From the NCBI RefSeq assembly GCF_002933395.1, contig NZ_PKFN01000008.1:744001-808000 (forward strand): a stretch of DNA of 64,000 nt, written 5' to 3'. The stretch's first letter is position 1; every line of letters starts with the position of its first letter. A program made the translations under genes and the position numbers. This DNA is from Yoonia maritima (GTDB lineage: Bacteria; Pseudomonadota; Alphaproteobacteria; Rhodobacterales; Rhodobacteraceae). The notes beneath the pieces were generated by a model. That model worked only from the letters and a program-made list of their open reading frames with translations, was not told the origin of the DNA and made no database searches. Below are positions 17,106-25,246 of this stretch, in pieces.

Positions 17106-17882
17106 TTATTGTAAACCTAATTGCCTAACCAACCTTAGGACCGCTTCGTTCCATCCGGCCGGCCCCGGTTGTGCGGTGCGAAATATGCGGCCCGTGGATT
17201 CGCCGGGTAATTGGGATAGCGGCTGGCGGGTTGGATTGGCGACGATCACGCCAAAATCAGCGGCATTTAGCATTTCGACATCATTGGGCGCATCGCCCAA
17301 CGCAATTGTATGACCCGGTTTGAGGCTAGCCACGATCTGCGCCATGCCATCGGCCTTTGTTGCGCCAAAGGACAGCGTCAAGAAACGACCGCCTTCGCGT
17401 GCAGAAACACCGCCCGCGGCAAGCTCCGCGATGAATTCTGCCCGCCCCCCATCAGTGCCGGACCAAAGACCCGGTTCAGAAAACGCGCGCGCCTTTGCGC
17501 ATTTTGCGCCTGCAGCATCCAGCCCCGTTATTTCGGATACCCGCGCGACGTCCATATCGCCAAAACCTTCGAATCCCTGACGCAAATCATCAGGCAGACC
17601 ATTCAGAACATTCAAAAGCTGCGCATATGTGCCGGCGTCATCAGGTTGATCCGTCAACAGTCCAGCGCCGTTTTCAACAATGGCGGGCGTTCCGACGATC
17701 CCAAGGTCAGCTTGAATTTCAGCGATCTCAACAGCTGTCTTACTACTTGAAAGAACAAGGGGTGCATTGATCCGGCGCAATATATCCAGCGCGGGCCGCG
17801 CTGCGGACCAAGAATAAGTGTGATGATCTAATAGCGTCCCATCGAGATCAGAGAAAACGACAAGAGAATTACATGCATTCAT
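17106..17882 (-). CDS. Sugar-phosphoglycerate phosphatase (HAD-IIB, MPGP-like)
   Basis: 258 residues. VVFSDLDGTLLDHHTYSWSAA carries the nucleophile D-x-D of HAD enzymes; LVLSSSKTAVEI is motif II, and IALGDAPNDVEML is the metal-binding motif IV typical of Cof/MPGP-type HAD-IIB phosphatases. It would dephosphorylate glucosyl- or mannosyl-3-phosphoglycerate made by the neighbouring synthase. The frame stays open to 18005, but that extension is Cys-rich and unlike the family, so ATG 17882 is preferred although its ribosome site is weak. Confidence 0.8.
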   Translation of the reverse strand: MNACNSLVVFSDLDGTLLDHHTYSWSAARPALDILRRINAPLVLSSSKTAVEIAEIQADLGIVGTPAIVENGAGLLTDQPDDAGTYAQLLNVLNGLPDDLRQGFEGFGDMDVARVSEITGLDAAGAKCAKARAFSEPGLWSGTDGGRAEFIAELAAGGVSAREGGRFLTLSFGATKADGMAQIVASLKPGHTIALGDAPNDVEMLNAADFGVIVANPTRQPLSQLPGESTGRIFRTAQPGPAGWNEAVLRLVRQLGLQ

Positions 17883-18054
17883 AATCACAGGTTCATATGT
17901 CGGACAGCGGGATGCAACCCTTTGTACAAAATTCTTTTCGCAGGTGCAGCAATTACACTCTGTGCACGCACGCACGATAACTGCGCCCGAAACGGTGTTT
18001 GTCATAATTTGAAGATAGACTAGCTATGCATAAAGCAAATTAAAGGAGACCAAA

Positions 18055-19029
18055 ATGGGTCAGTTGATCGACGGTGTCTGGGATGACGCATGGTATGACA
18101 CCAAAAAATCTGGCGGAAAATTCATTCGTTCCACAACTGGATTTCGCAATTGGATCACTGCTGATGGCAGTGCTGGTCCATCTGGGACGGGTGGCTTCGA
18201 AGCAGAAAGCGGCAGATACCATTTGTATGTATCCTATGCCTGCCCTTGGGCACACCGCACGCTTATCTTCCGAGCGCTGAAAGATTTGACAGATCATATT
18301 GACGTATCAGTTGTGCATCCTGACATGCTGTCCGATGGTTGGACCTTTGCGACCGACTTTGAAGGGGCCACGGGCGACAACCTATTCGGATCATCCTTTG
18401 CCCGCGATATCTATATCAAAGCCGACCCAAACATATCTGGACGGGTTACCGTTCCGATCTTGTGGGATAAGAAACGCCAGACAATTGTATCAAACGAATC
18501 CGCTGAAATCATCCGTATGTTCAACAGCGCCTTTAATGACCTGACCGGTAATACGGATGACTATTGGCCAGAAGACATGCGCAACGATATCGAAACCGTA
18601 AACGAACGCATCTATGATACAGTTAACAATGGTGTTTACAAAGCGGGGTTCGCAACCACCCAATCAGCTTATGAAGATGGCGTATATCCGCTATTCGATA
18701 GCCTAGATTGGCTGGAACAACGGCTTAGCGAAAACCGGTATCTGATGGGGGATACCATCACCGAAGCCGACTGGCGTCTTTGGACAACGCTTATCCGGTT
18801 CGACAACGTCTATCACCTGCACTTTAAATGCAACCGCAAACGGATCGCCGATTATCCAAATCTGATGGGCTTTACGCGGGAGTTATATCAGTGGCCCGGT
18901 GTCGCGGACACCGTCAACATGGATCATATCGTAAGGCACTATCACTATAGCCACGACACGATTAACCCAAATCGGATCATTCCAATCAATCCGCAGATTG
19001 ATTTTAACGCTCCGCACGGGCGGGGTTAG
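18055..19029 (+). CDS. Glutathionyl-hydroquinone reductase (Xi-class GST)
   Basis: 324 residues. YACPWAHR (about 60-67) contains the catalytic Cys of the Xi-class/ECM4/YqjG family; the thioredoxin-like domain includes GRVTVPILWDKKRQTIVSNESAEIIRMFN, and the helical domain has YLMGDTITEADWRLWTTLIRFD. These enzymes reduce glutathionyl-hydroquinones to free hydroquinones. ATG 18055 follows AAAGGAGACC. The last 26 bases overlap the 3' end of the convergent response-regulator gene. Confidence 0.9.
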   Translation: MGQLIDGVWDDAWYDTKKSGGKFIRSTTGFRNWITADGSAGPSGTGGFEAESGRYHLYVSYACPWAHRTLIFRALKDLTDHIDVSVVHPDMLSDGWTFATDFEGATGDNLFGSSFARDIYIKADPNISGRVTVPILWDKKRQTIVSNESAEIIRMFNSAFNDLTGNTDDYWPEDMRNDIETVNERIYDTVNNGVYKAGFATTQSAYEDGVYPLFDSLDWLEQRLSENRYLMGDTITEADWRLWTTLIRFDNVYHLHFKCNRKRIADYPNLMGFTRELYQWPGVADTVNMDHIVRHYHYSHDTINPNRIIPINPQIDFNAPHGRG

Positions 19030-19384
19030 GCTGTCCATAGTGTTCGACGATCGCGGCTAAATCTTTAGGTGGGGTCGCGCTTTCGATAAATGCGCGGGCG
19101 TTGGCACTGTGGTTGAAAATTGATCCATCAGAAAAGAACGTTGTGTCCGTTACGAACACAACGTTCGCATCTGGCTGTCGGTACTGGGCAACATCTGCAA
19201 CCGCGAGCGCGCTTCCCTCGCTCAAGACCAAATCCAGCACAATAACTGCAAAATGATCTGTTTCCAGCGCACAAAGCGCCTCTTTACCAGTCTGCACTAA
19301 GGTCACCCTCGCACGTAAACGCTCTAGATGCCGCTTCCACAGCTGGCCTAGGTTTACGTTACTCTGGACGATCAAGACGTGCAT
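19004..19384 (-). CDS. Stand-alone receiver-domain protein, partly degenerate
   Basis: 126 residues with one response-regulator receiver domain and no output domain. The phospho-acceptor Asp is present in VIVLDLVLSEGSAL, and VFVTDTTFF aligns with the conserved Thr region. The acidic pair expected after the first strand is missing: MHVLIVQSNVNLG has Q-S-N where D-D is usual, so Mg-dependent phosphorylation may be impaired. The C-terminal Lys is replaced (ARAFIESATPPKDL). No cognate kinase is adjacent. The 3' end overlaps the preceding convergent gene by 26 bp. Confidence 0.75.
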   Translation of the reverse strand: MHVLIVQSNVNLGQLWKRHLERLRARVTLVQTGKEALCALETDHFAVIVLDLVLSEGSALAVADVAQYRQPDANVVFVTDTTFFSDGSIFNHSANARAFIESATPPKDLAAIVEHYGQPNPARAER

Positions 19385-19594
19385 TTTTGCTCCGATTATT
19401 GGCTACATAATATCGCTTCAGCGCGAAAAGTGTTCGAAAATTGAACCTCGCTTAATCACAAGTCTGTCTAAATCCCTAATGAATAGTTAATGATTCAATC
19501 CACCCTGTACCAAAAGACAGGTAAGATTTGTAATCCTTGTGGTTCTGGCAAAAATCCGCTTGAAATGCCGCAATATTAACAACAGGCATGACTT

Positions 19595-19969
19595 ATGACA
19601 ACTTGGATCACGATCTGCGACACCTGCAAACGCGAAGGCTGGGATGCTGGGGATATGTCCCAAACCGATGGTGAGTCGCTTGCCTACCTGATTGAAGCCG
19701 CTGCGACGGGGCTCTCGGGGGTTAAAACACGTCGCGTATCCTGCCTTATGGGTTGCAAACGCGGCTGCAACATCGCGATCCAAGGCAAAGACAAGCTGAA
19801 CTATACCTTGGGTGATTTCGAAGCCACAACAGAAGCGGCATCTGGCATCGTAGCTTACGCGATATCCCACCACAAAAGCGAAACAGGACAAGTTCCTTAT
19901 CGCGATTGGCCACAAGCCGTGAAGGGGCATTTCATAACCCGTCACCCACCGCTCCCTGATACCGAATGA
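19595..19969 (+). CDS. DUF1636 putative metal-binding protein
   Basis: 124 residues. ICDTCKREGWD near the N-terminus and VSCLMGCKRGCNIAIQG in the middle give five or six Cys in a thioredoxin-like ferredoxin pattern, as in DUF1636 proteins. These commonly occur next to cobalamin or cobW genes, suggesting a redox or metal role in that pathway (family context; function unproven). It is coupled to cobC by an ATGA overlap at 19966 and opens cobalamin block 2. The 210-bp region upstream shows no B12 riboswitch. Confidence 0.8.
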   Translation: MTTWITICDTCKREGWDAGDMSQTDGESLAYLIEAAATGLSGVKTRRVSCLMGCKRGCNIAIQGKDKLNYTLGDFEATTEAASGIVAYAISHHKSETGQVPYRDWPQAVKGHFITRHPPLPDTE

Positions 19970-20901
19970 CTCAAAAACGCGACCATGGCGGCGGGCTTGA
20001 TGCTGCAATTGCGACTTACGGCGGCACCCGGTCCAATTGGCTGGACCTATCGACGGGCATCAACCCAATACCTTATCCGCTTCCAGCGTTTTCAAACGAC
20101 ACGTGGACCGCTCTCCCGGACCAAGCCGCATTTGCGCGACTATACGATTTTGCACGTAGCTTTTGGAACATCCCAAAAGACGCAGCGATTATTGGTGCAA
20201 CGGGCGCCTCTGCGATAATTGCCGCGTTACCTCATACAGTTCCCTCTGCCCGCGTGTATATTCCCGGCCCGACCTACAATGAACATGGTGCCGCGTTTCA
20301 GGCGGCTGGATGGAACGTCAACGACACCCCCCAAGATGCAATGGTTGTCGTACATCCCAACAACCCCGACGGACGCATCTGGAAAGCCTCTGACTTAGAC
20401 ACGCCCTTTACGATCATCGACGAAAGCTTTGGCGACGTCGCTCCGGATCAATCGCTTATCCATTTAGCCAGACGTCCCGGCACCGTAGTTCTGAAAAGCT
20501 TTGGTAAATTCTGGGGGCTTGCCGGGGTGCGGCTTGGGTTTGCGATCGGCGATCCTGCCATTATCGCAAAGCTGACCGATCTACTTGGACCATGGCAGAT
20601 TTCGGGGCCAGCGCTCACGATTGGGGCGGTCGCGCTCTCTGATCCGGCGTGGGCGAACCAAACGCGCGCACGGTTGACCGCAGATTCCGTGCGGCTGGAT
20701 GCTCTGATCACTGGACAGGGTGCTGAATTGATCGGGGGAACAACCTTGTTCAGATTGTACAAAGTAAAAGATGCAACAGAGACCCAACATCAGCTTGCCC
20801 AAAACCATATTTGGTCACGCAGTTTTCCGTATGCACCTGATTGGCTTCGGCTAGGTTTGCCCGCCACGCACCGCTGGGCACAATTGGAATCAGCGTTTTG
20901 A
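19966..20901 (+). CDS. cobC: CobC-type threonine-phosphate decarboxylase-like PLP enzyme
   Basis: 311 residues of fold type I. HGGGLDAAIATYGGTRSNWLDLSTGINPIPYP is the CobC/CobD start (residues 7-38), then YIPGPTYNEHG, VVHPNNPDGRIW, IIDESFGDV and the Schiff-base Lys in VLKSFGKFWGLAGVRLGF. Family members make the (R)-1-amino-2-propanol phosphate arm linking the corrin to the nucleotide loop. Translationally coupled to DUF1636 upstream, and its stop overlaps the proposed TTG start of cobD. Confidence 0.92.
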   Translation: MTQKRDHGGGLDAAIATYGGTRSNWLDLSTGINPIPYPLPAFSNDTWTALPDQAAFARLYDFARSFWNIPKDAAIIGATGASAIIAALPHTVPSARVYIPGPTYNEHGAAFQAAGWNVNDTPQDAMVVVHPNNPDGRIWKASDLDTPFTIIDESFGDVAPDQSLIHLARRPGTVVLKSFGKFWGLAGVRLGFAIGDPAIIAKLTDLLGPWQISGPALTIGAVALSDPAWANQTRARLTADSVRLDALITGQGAELIGGTTLFRLYKVKDATETQHQLAQNHIWSRSFPYAPDWLRLGLPATHRWAQLESAF

Positions 20902-21794
20902 TACTTGTTTTTGGTATGTTACTTGATGCTGTAATCGGCGAACCGCGATTGCTGTGGTCGCGGGTGCCACATCCCGCAATACTGATGGGACGGTTGATCG
21001 GCTGGTGTGACAAAACATTCAACACAGGCGATAACAAACGCGTAAAAGGTGCAGCCGTTGTTATGGGGGTGTGCCTGCTGGCTGGTCTTTTGGGCTGGGT
21101 GCTAAAATCCATCCCTACTGCCGTTGTCGACATCGCAATCATCGCCGTGCTCTTGGCACAAAAATCACTCGTCCAGCATGTCCAAGCCGTGGGCGACGCG
21201 TTGCGCCTATCGGTGGGGGATGGTCGCATGGCAGTGGCAATGATTGTGGGGCGCGATACAAACGAAATGGGCCAAGCTGCCATCGCACGATCCGCAATCG
21301 AAAGCGCCGCCGAGAACCTGTCTGACGGCGTCATCGCGCCCGCGTTTTGGTTCGCCATCGGCGGGCTTCCGGGCTTACTCATCTATAAAATCACAAACAC
21401 GGCCGACAGTATGATTGGCTATCGCACTGAACGACACGAACAATTTGGTTGGGCAGCTGCGCGACTAGACGATGTGCTGAATTTGATCCCCGCACGCCTG
21501 ACTGCCTTGCTCATTTGGGCTGTCACGAAACGTCCGGGCATTCAGCCAATTTTACAAGAGGCTCCGCGCCATAGATCCCCCAACGCCGGCTGGCCCGAGG
21601 CAGCTATGGCGCATGGGCTGGACATCGCACTAAGTGGACCGCGCAGCTATGATGGGCAAATGCATGATTTCCCCTATGTAAACGGAGGCGGCGAACGTGA
21701 CCTAACGCCCGTGCACGTGGATCAAGCCGTCGACGCACTTTGGAAAACATGGGCACTGGGTCTATGCCTCGCCTTGCTGATCTCTATAATCTGA
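20898..21794 (+). CDS. cobD: Adenosylcobinamide-phosphate synthase (CbiB/CobD)
   Basis: A membrane protein of 298 residues with several hydrophobic segments. Conserved landmarks are LLDAVIGEPRLLWSRVPHPAILMGRLI, VGRDTNEMGQAAIARSAIESAAENLSDGVIAPAFWFAIGG and YKITNTADSMIGYRTERHEQFGWAAARLDDVLNLIPARLTA (given by blocks). It joins cobyric acid to the aminopropanol phosphate arm. The TTG at 20898 overlaps the cobC stop (TTGA) and fits the family start; the open frame back to 20841 and an ATG at 20916 are alternatives. Confidence 0.92.
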   Translation: MILVFGMLLDAVIGEPRLLWSRVPHPAILMGRLIGWCDKTFNTGDNKRVKGAAVVMGVCLLAGLLGWVLKSIPTAVVDIAIIAVLLAQKSLVQHVQAVGDALRLSVGDGRMAVAMIVGRDTNEMGQAAIARSAIESAAENLSDGVIAPAFWFAIGGLPGLLIYKITNTADSMIGYRTERHEQFGWAAARLDDVLNLIPARLTALLIWAVTKRPGIQPILQEAPRHRSPNAGWPEAAMAHGLDIALSGPRSYDGQMHDFPYVNGGGERDLTPVHVDQAVDALWKTWALGLCLALLISII

Positions 21795-21800
21795 TGGCGT

Positions 21801-21826
21801 AGGGTGGATTTTAATCCACCGCCCTG
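21801..21826. repeat. REP-like inverted repeat after cobD
   Basis: GGTGGATT and AATCCACC form an 8-bp stem with a two-base loop, extended by AGGG and CCCT. It lies 7 bp after the cobD stop. It has no U-run, so it may be a palindromic intergenic repeat or a weak transcript end. Confidence 0.45.
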
Positions 21827-21856
21827 AATACAGCACGCACACTGGAGCCTGAGAAA

Positions 21857-22222
21857 ATGCCAGATCGTAGACACAAAATATCTGATCGGCATATCCGCCT
21901 ACTCCGGCGGCTTGCCTTGGTGCTTATTGTGGTGGCCGTCGCCGCCACGGTCATTTTCGGCATGCGCGCGGCAAGCTCTTCACGTGCGTGGTATAATGCA
22001 CCGCCAGAACAAATCGAAGGCTGGATGTCTCCGCGTTACATCGCCATGTCCCAACACGTACCGCCTCGTGTAATAGAAAACACAATTGCGCCAGGCAGAG
22101 ACCTGATGCATCAAAAGAAAACACTTTATGACATCGCCGTTGCGCAGAATACCGACGTTGAAACGCTTATCATTGCCCTAGAAGCATCAATTGCTGATTT
22201 CAAGGAACGCAAGCGTGATTGA
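21857..22222 (+). CDS. Single-pass membrane protein of unknown function
   Basis: 121 residues: a basic N-terminus (MPDRRHKISDRHIRLLRR), one transmembrane helix (LALVLIVVAVAATVIFGM, about 19-36), and a soluble part likely outside the cytoplasmic membrane. The latter includes IEGWMSPRYIAMSQHVPP and DLMHQKKTLYDIAVAQNTDVETLIIALEAS. I do not recognise a named family. It overlaps the DedA-type gene downstream by 8 bases, so the two are probably co-expressed. Confidence 0.7.
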   Translation: MPDRRHKISDRHIRLLRRLALVLIVVAVAATVIFGMRAASSSRAWYNAPPEQIEGWMSPRYIAMSQHVPPRVIENTIAPGRDLMHQKKTLYDIAVAQNTDVETLIIALEASIADFKERKRD

Positions 22223-22799
22223 CTTCTTTTTTGGTCTTGTCGCCACATGGGGGCTCGTCATCATCGCCGCCTCGGCTTATTTTTCTTGTCTTGCTGTTCC
22301 GGTGCCCACGTTTGCCGTCATGTTATCAGGCGGAGCCTTCGCTGCCGCAGGGGATCTGGTGCTTTGGCAAGTCCTGACAGTCGCCTATGTTGCCGCGCTA
22401 GCGGGTGATCAGACCGGGTTTCAGCTGGGGCGGTTGGGCGGTAAATGGTTGGATAAATTCCTTGCCACACGCCCAAATAGGGCCGCGCTATTCGCACGCG
22501 CGCAACAAGTCGTCGATCGCTGGGGCAGTACCGGCGTTTTCTTTAGCACATGGGCAGCAGCGCCATTGGGGCCATGGGTCAACTTTGCAGCTGGCGCGGC
22601 GCGGCTTAATCCGTGGCGCTTTATCATCTGGGATGCTTTAGGCGAAGCAATCTGGGTCGTCGGCTATGTCATGCTCGGGTATTACTTTGCGGCCAATCTT
22701 GACGCCTTGACGACCCTTGTCGCCGATTGGGCATGGCTACTGACCGCGATCAGCCTCGCTCTCGCGGCAAGCTTTTTCCTATTGCGCTCGAAACAGTGA
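22215..22799 (+). CDS. DedA-family (VTT domain) membrane protein
   Basis: 194 residues, mostly hydrophobic. The pattern AVPVPTFAVMLSGGAFAAAGDL...AALAGDQTGFQLGRLGG...FSTWAAAPLGPWVNFAAGAARLNPWRFI...GEAIWVVGYVMLGYYF is that of DedA/VTT proteins, which help flip lipid carriers across the membrane. The usual acidic residue before the first re-entrant loop is not visible. GTG at 22215 is preferred over TTG 22191 because AAGGAAC precedes it and it overlaps the upstream gene. Confidence 0.85.
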   Translation: MIDFFFGLVATWGLVIIAASAYFSCLAVPVPTFAVMLSGGAFAAAGDLVLWQVLTVAYVAALAGDQTGFQLGRLGGKWLDKFLATRPNRAALFARAQQVVDRWGSTGVFFSTWAAAPLGPWVNFAAGAARLNPWRFIIWDALGEAIWVVGYVMLGYYFAANLDALTTLVADWAWLLTAISLALAASFFLLRSKQ

Positions 22800-22858
22800 C
22801 AATGCTTGCACCTCAACGACCGCCTGATAACGTGCTCACAACCAATAGGAGACCCACC

Positions 22859-24022
22859 ATGCGCCTCGCCCTTGCCCTTTGCCTTGCCGCCAGCACAGCA
22901 ACCGCAGAAACCTGCGGAGGCCCCGTAAATAGCTTTATCGAAGGGGTCAAAGCAGAGGCACGCGCAGATGGTATTTCGGCAGCCAACGCTGATCGTTTTT
23001 TCCAAGGCGCACGTATCGAACAAAGCGTTCTCAATGCGGACCGGTCACAAGGTGTTTTTCAAAAAGACTTTATCAGCTTTTCGCGTGCGCTCATCTCGCA
23101 AAACCGGATCGACAATGGCCGAGTGTATGGACAACGCTATGACAGCACTTTTGACACGATTGAATCTCGATTTGGGATTCCGCGGGGCGTGCTATTGGCG
23201 TTTTGGGCATTTGAAACCGACTATGGACAAGTCCAAGGCAACTTTAACACGCGAAACGCGCTGTTAACCCTTGCGCATGATTGCCGCCGCCCGGAACTGT
23301 TCCGCCCACAACTTATTGCCGCGATGGAGCTGTTTCAGCGGGGTGACATGGACCCCAACAATACGACAGGCGCTTGGGCTGGGGAAATTGGGCAGGTTCA
23401 AATGCTTCCGCTTGATATCATTGAACGCGGCATGGACGGCGACGGTGATGGCCACGTAACGCTAAAAACATCTGCACCCGATGCGCTAATGTCTGGTGCC
23501 AACGTTCTTTCTTCGCTTGGGTGGCGCCCCAATGAACCTTGGCTGCAAGAAATCAACGTGCCTGACAACCTTGATTGGTCACAAACTGGGTTAAATCACA
23601 AAAACCGTGTTCGCGATTGGGCAAATGCTGGCATCACCGCACGCCAAGGATCGCTTGGGCCGTCGAACTTGCAGGCCTCTGTTCTTCTTCCTATGGGGCG
23701 CAACGGGCCAGCATTCCTCGCGTATCCAAACTTTGACGTTTATTTCGAGTGGAACAAAAGCTTTGTCTACGTAACGACAGCAGCCTATTTCGCGAGCCGC
23801 CTTTCCGGTGCTCCAGTCTATGATGCAGGCAATCCATCCGCCCCTCTTACCGGCCCGCAAATGCGACAACTTCAACAAAAGCTAACAGCGCGTGGGCATG
23901 ATGTCGGCGGAATCGACGGGATTTTGGGCGCAATGACCCGTGCCGCAGTTCAGGCAGAACAGCAGCGTTTAGGAATGCCTGCGGACGCTTGGCCAACGCT
24001 TGATCTTCTCAATCAGCTCTAG
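22859..24022 (+). CDS. Lytic murein transglycosylase with C-terminal peptidoglycan-binding domain
   Basis: 387 residues. A signal peptide (MRLALALCLAASTATA) precedes an MltB-like (SLT family 3) catalytic domain: the catalytic Glu lies in LLAFWAFETDYGQVQGNFNTRNALLTLA, followed by GAWAGEIGQVQMLPLDIIERGMDGDGDGH and LSSLGWRPNEPW. The C-terminus (LTGPQMRQLQQKLTARGHDVGGIDGILGAMTRAAVQAEQ) is a PG_binding_1 domain. It would cleave peptidoglycan with formation of 1,6-anhydromuropeptides in the periplasm. ATG 22859 follows AATAGGAGACC. Confidence 0.92.
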   Translation: MRLALALCLAASTATAETCGGPVNSFIEGVKAEARADGISAANADRFFQGARIEQSVLNADRSQGVFQKDFISFSRALISQNRIDNGRVYGQRYDSTFDTIESRFGIPRGVLLAFWAFETDYGQVQGNFNTRNALLTLAHDCRRPELFRPQLIAAMELFQRGDMDPNNTTGAWAGEIGQVQMLPLDIIERGMDGDGDGHVTLKTSAPDALMSGANVLSSLGWRPNEPWLQEINVPDNLDWSQTGLNHKNRVRDWANAGITARQGSLGPSNLQASVLLPMGRNGPAFLAYPNFDVYFEWNKSFVYVTTAAYFASRLSGAPVYDAGNPSAPLTGPQMRQLQQKLTARGHDVGGIDGILGAMTRAAVQAEQQRLGMPADAWPTLDLLNQL

Positions 24023-24031
24023 GGGACAGCG

Positions 24032-25195
24032 GTGCGCAGGTTCCTCAAAGTCATATTTGTATTGCTCATTTTGGGCATCGCTGCCTTTTTGATCTTCGCC
24101 CCCGGCTATGTTGAAAAGGGACGCAATGCTGTCGCGGATCACGAAACTTATCCCATTAGCCCACAGGCCCAAGCACTGCACAATCGTCTGATCATCGGTG
24201 ACTGGCACGCCGATACATTGCTCTGGAAACGTAGCCTGCTCAACCGTGCCAACCGCGGCCACGTCGACCTCCCCCGCCTGATCGAAGGCAATGTCACCCT
24301 GCAAATGTTCACCGCCGTCACCAAAAGCCCAGCGGGACAGAACTATCACGAAAATTCGGCAGAGGCATTTGACAACATCACCCTGCTTGCCGTTGGTCAA
24401 CTGTGGCCCCCACGCACTTGGGACAGCCTGCTAGAACGCGCACTTTATCAGGCAAAGCGGCTGCATTCCTATGCCGATGCCTCAGGCGGTCGCCTCCGTG
24501 TTATCAAAACACGCGCCGATCTTGATCAACTGCTTGCAGACCGGGCCAACGGACAACAGGTTGTCGGCGGGCTACTCGGGATTGAAGGTTCACATCCGCT
24601 AGAAGGCGACATTGCCAACCTCGATAAAATCGAAGCAGCGGGCCACCGTATGATCGCCCTACAGCATTTTTTCGATAATGAACTCGGTGGCTCCCTTCAT
24701 GGTACCGGCGATCACGGTTTGTCAGATTTCGGTCGGCAGGTGGTCAGCGAAGTCGCCGCACGCAACCTCATCCTCGACCTTGCCCATTCATCGCCCCAAG
24801 TCGCCCGCGATGTTCTGGCCATGACTGACATCCCCCTGGTCGTCAGCCACACCGGCATCCATTCTGTCTGCCCCGTCAAACGGAATTTCACCGATGACCT
24901 GATGCAAGACATTGCGGCAACCGGCGGTGTCATCGCGATCGGCTATTGGGCAGACGTGACATGCGACGACAGCCCAGCCGGGATCGCCACGACGATAAAG
25001 GCTGCGGTTGAACTGCTAGGTGATGACCATGTGTCGCTAGGCTCAGACTTTGACGGATCGGTCGCGACAAGCTTTGACACGTCAGAACTCGCCGTATTGA
25101 CCCAAGCTCTACTCGACGTGGGGCTAAGCGATGAACAAATCGGCAAAGTCATGGGTGGCAATATGGTCAGGGTACTGCGCCAACGGCTGCCCTAG
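24032..25195 (+). CDS. Membrane-anchored M19 (renal dipeptidase-type) dipeptidase
   Basis: 387 residues. An N-terminal helix (VIFVLLILGIAAFLIFAPG) anchors or exports it. The amidohydrolase barrel has IGDWHADTL (first metal pair H-x-D), GIEGSHPLEG (bridging Glu), LQHFFDNELGGS, LDLAHSS and VVSHTGIHSVCPVKRN with metal His residues, and LGSDFDGS. The family hydrolyses dipeptides, including those with D-residues. The GTG start at 24032 follows AGGGGAC. It lies 9 bp after the lytic transglycosylase gene, suggesting joint peptidoglycan or peptide turnover. Confidence 0.9.
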   Translation: MRRFLKVIFVLLILGIAAFLIFAPGYVEKGRNAVADHETYPISPQAQALHNRLIIGDWHADTLLWKRSLLNRANRGHVDLPRLIEGNVTLQMFTAVTKSPAGQNYHENSAEAFDNITLLAVGQLWPPRTWDSLLERALYQAKRLHSYADASGGRLRVIKTRADLDQLLADRANGQQVVGGLLGIEGSHPLEGDIANLDKIEAAGHRMIALQHFFDNELGGSLHGTGDHGLSDFGRQVVSEVAARNLILDLAHSSPQVARDVLAMTDIPLVVSHTGIHSVCPVKRNFTDDLMQDIAATGGVIAIGYWADVTCDDSPAGIATTIKAAVELLGDDHVSLGSDFDGSVATSFDTSELAVLTQALLDVGLSDEQIGKVMGGNMVRVLRQRLP

Positions 25196-25246
25196 GCATT
25201 GGGATGGTGGGCGGGGCGCATTGCACAGCAATAGCGACGCCAAGCA

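Noticed and set aside
17883..18005. Extended N-terminus of the MPGP-like phosphatase
   Set aside because: The 41 extra residues are Cys-rich and unlike HAD proteins, which begin just before the V-F-S-D-L-D-G-T motif.
19385..19594. Search for a B12 riboswitch ahead of DUF1636-cobC-cobD
   Set aside because: No GCCCCCGC core or B12 box was found; only a weak CCTGT/ACAGG stem.
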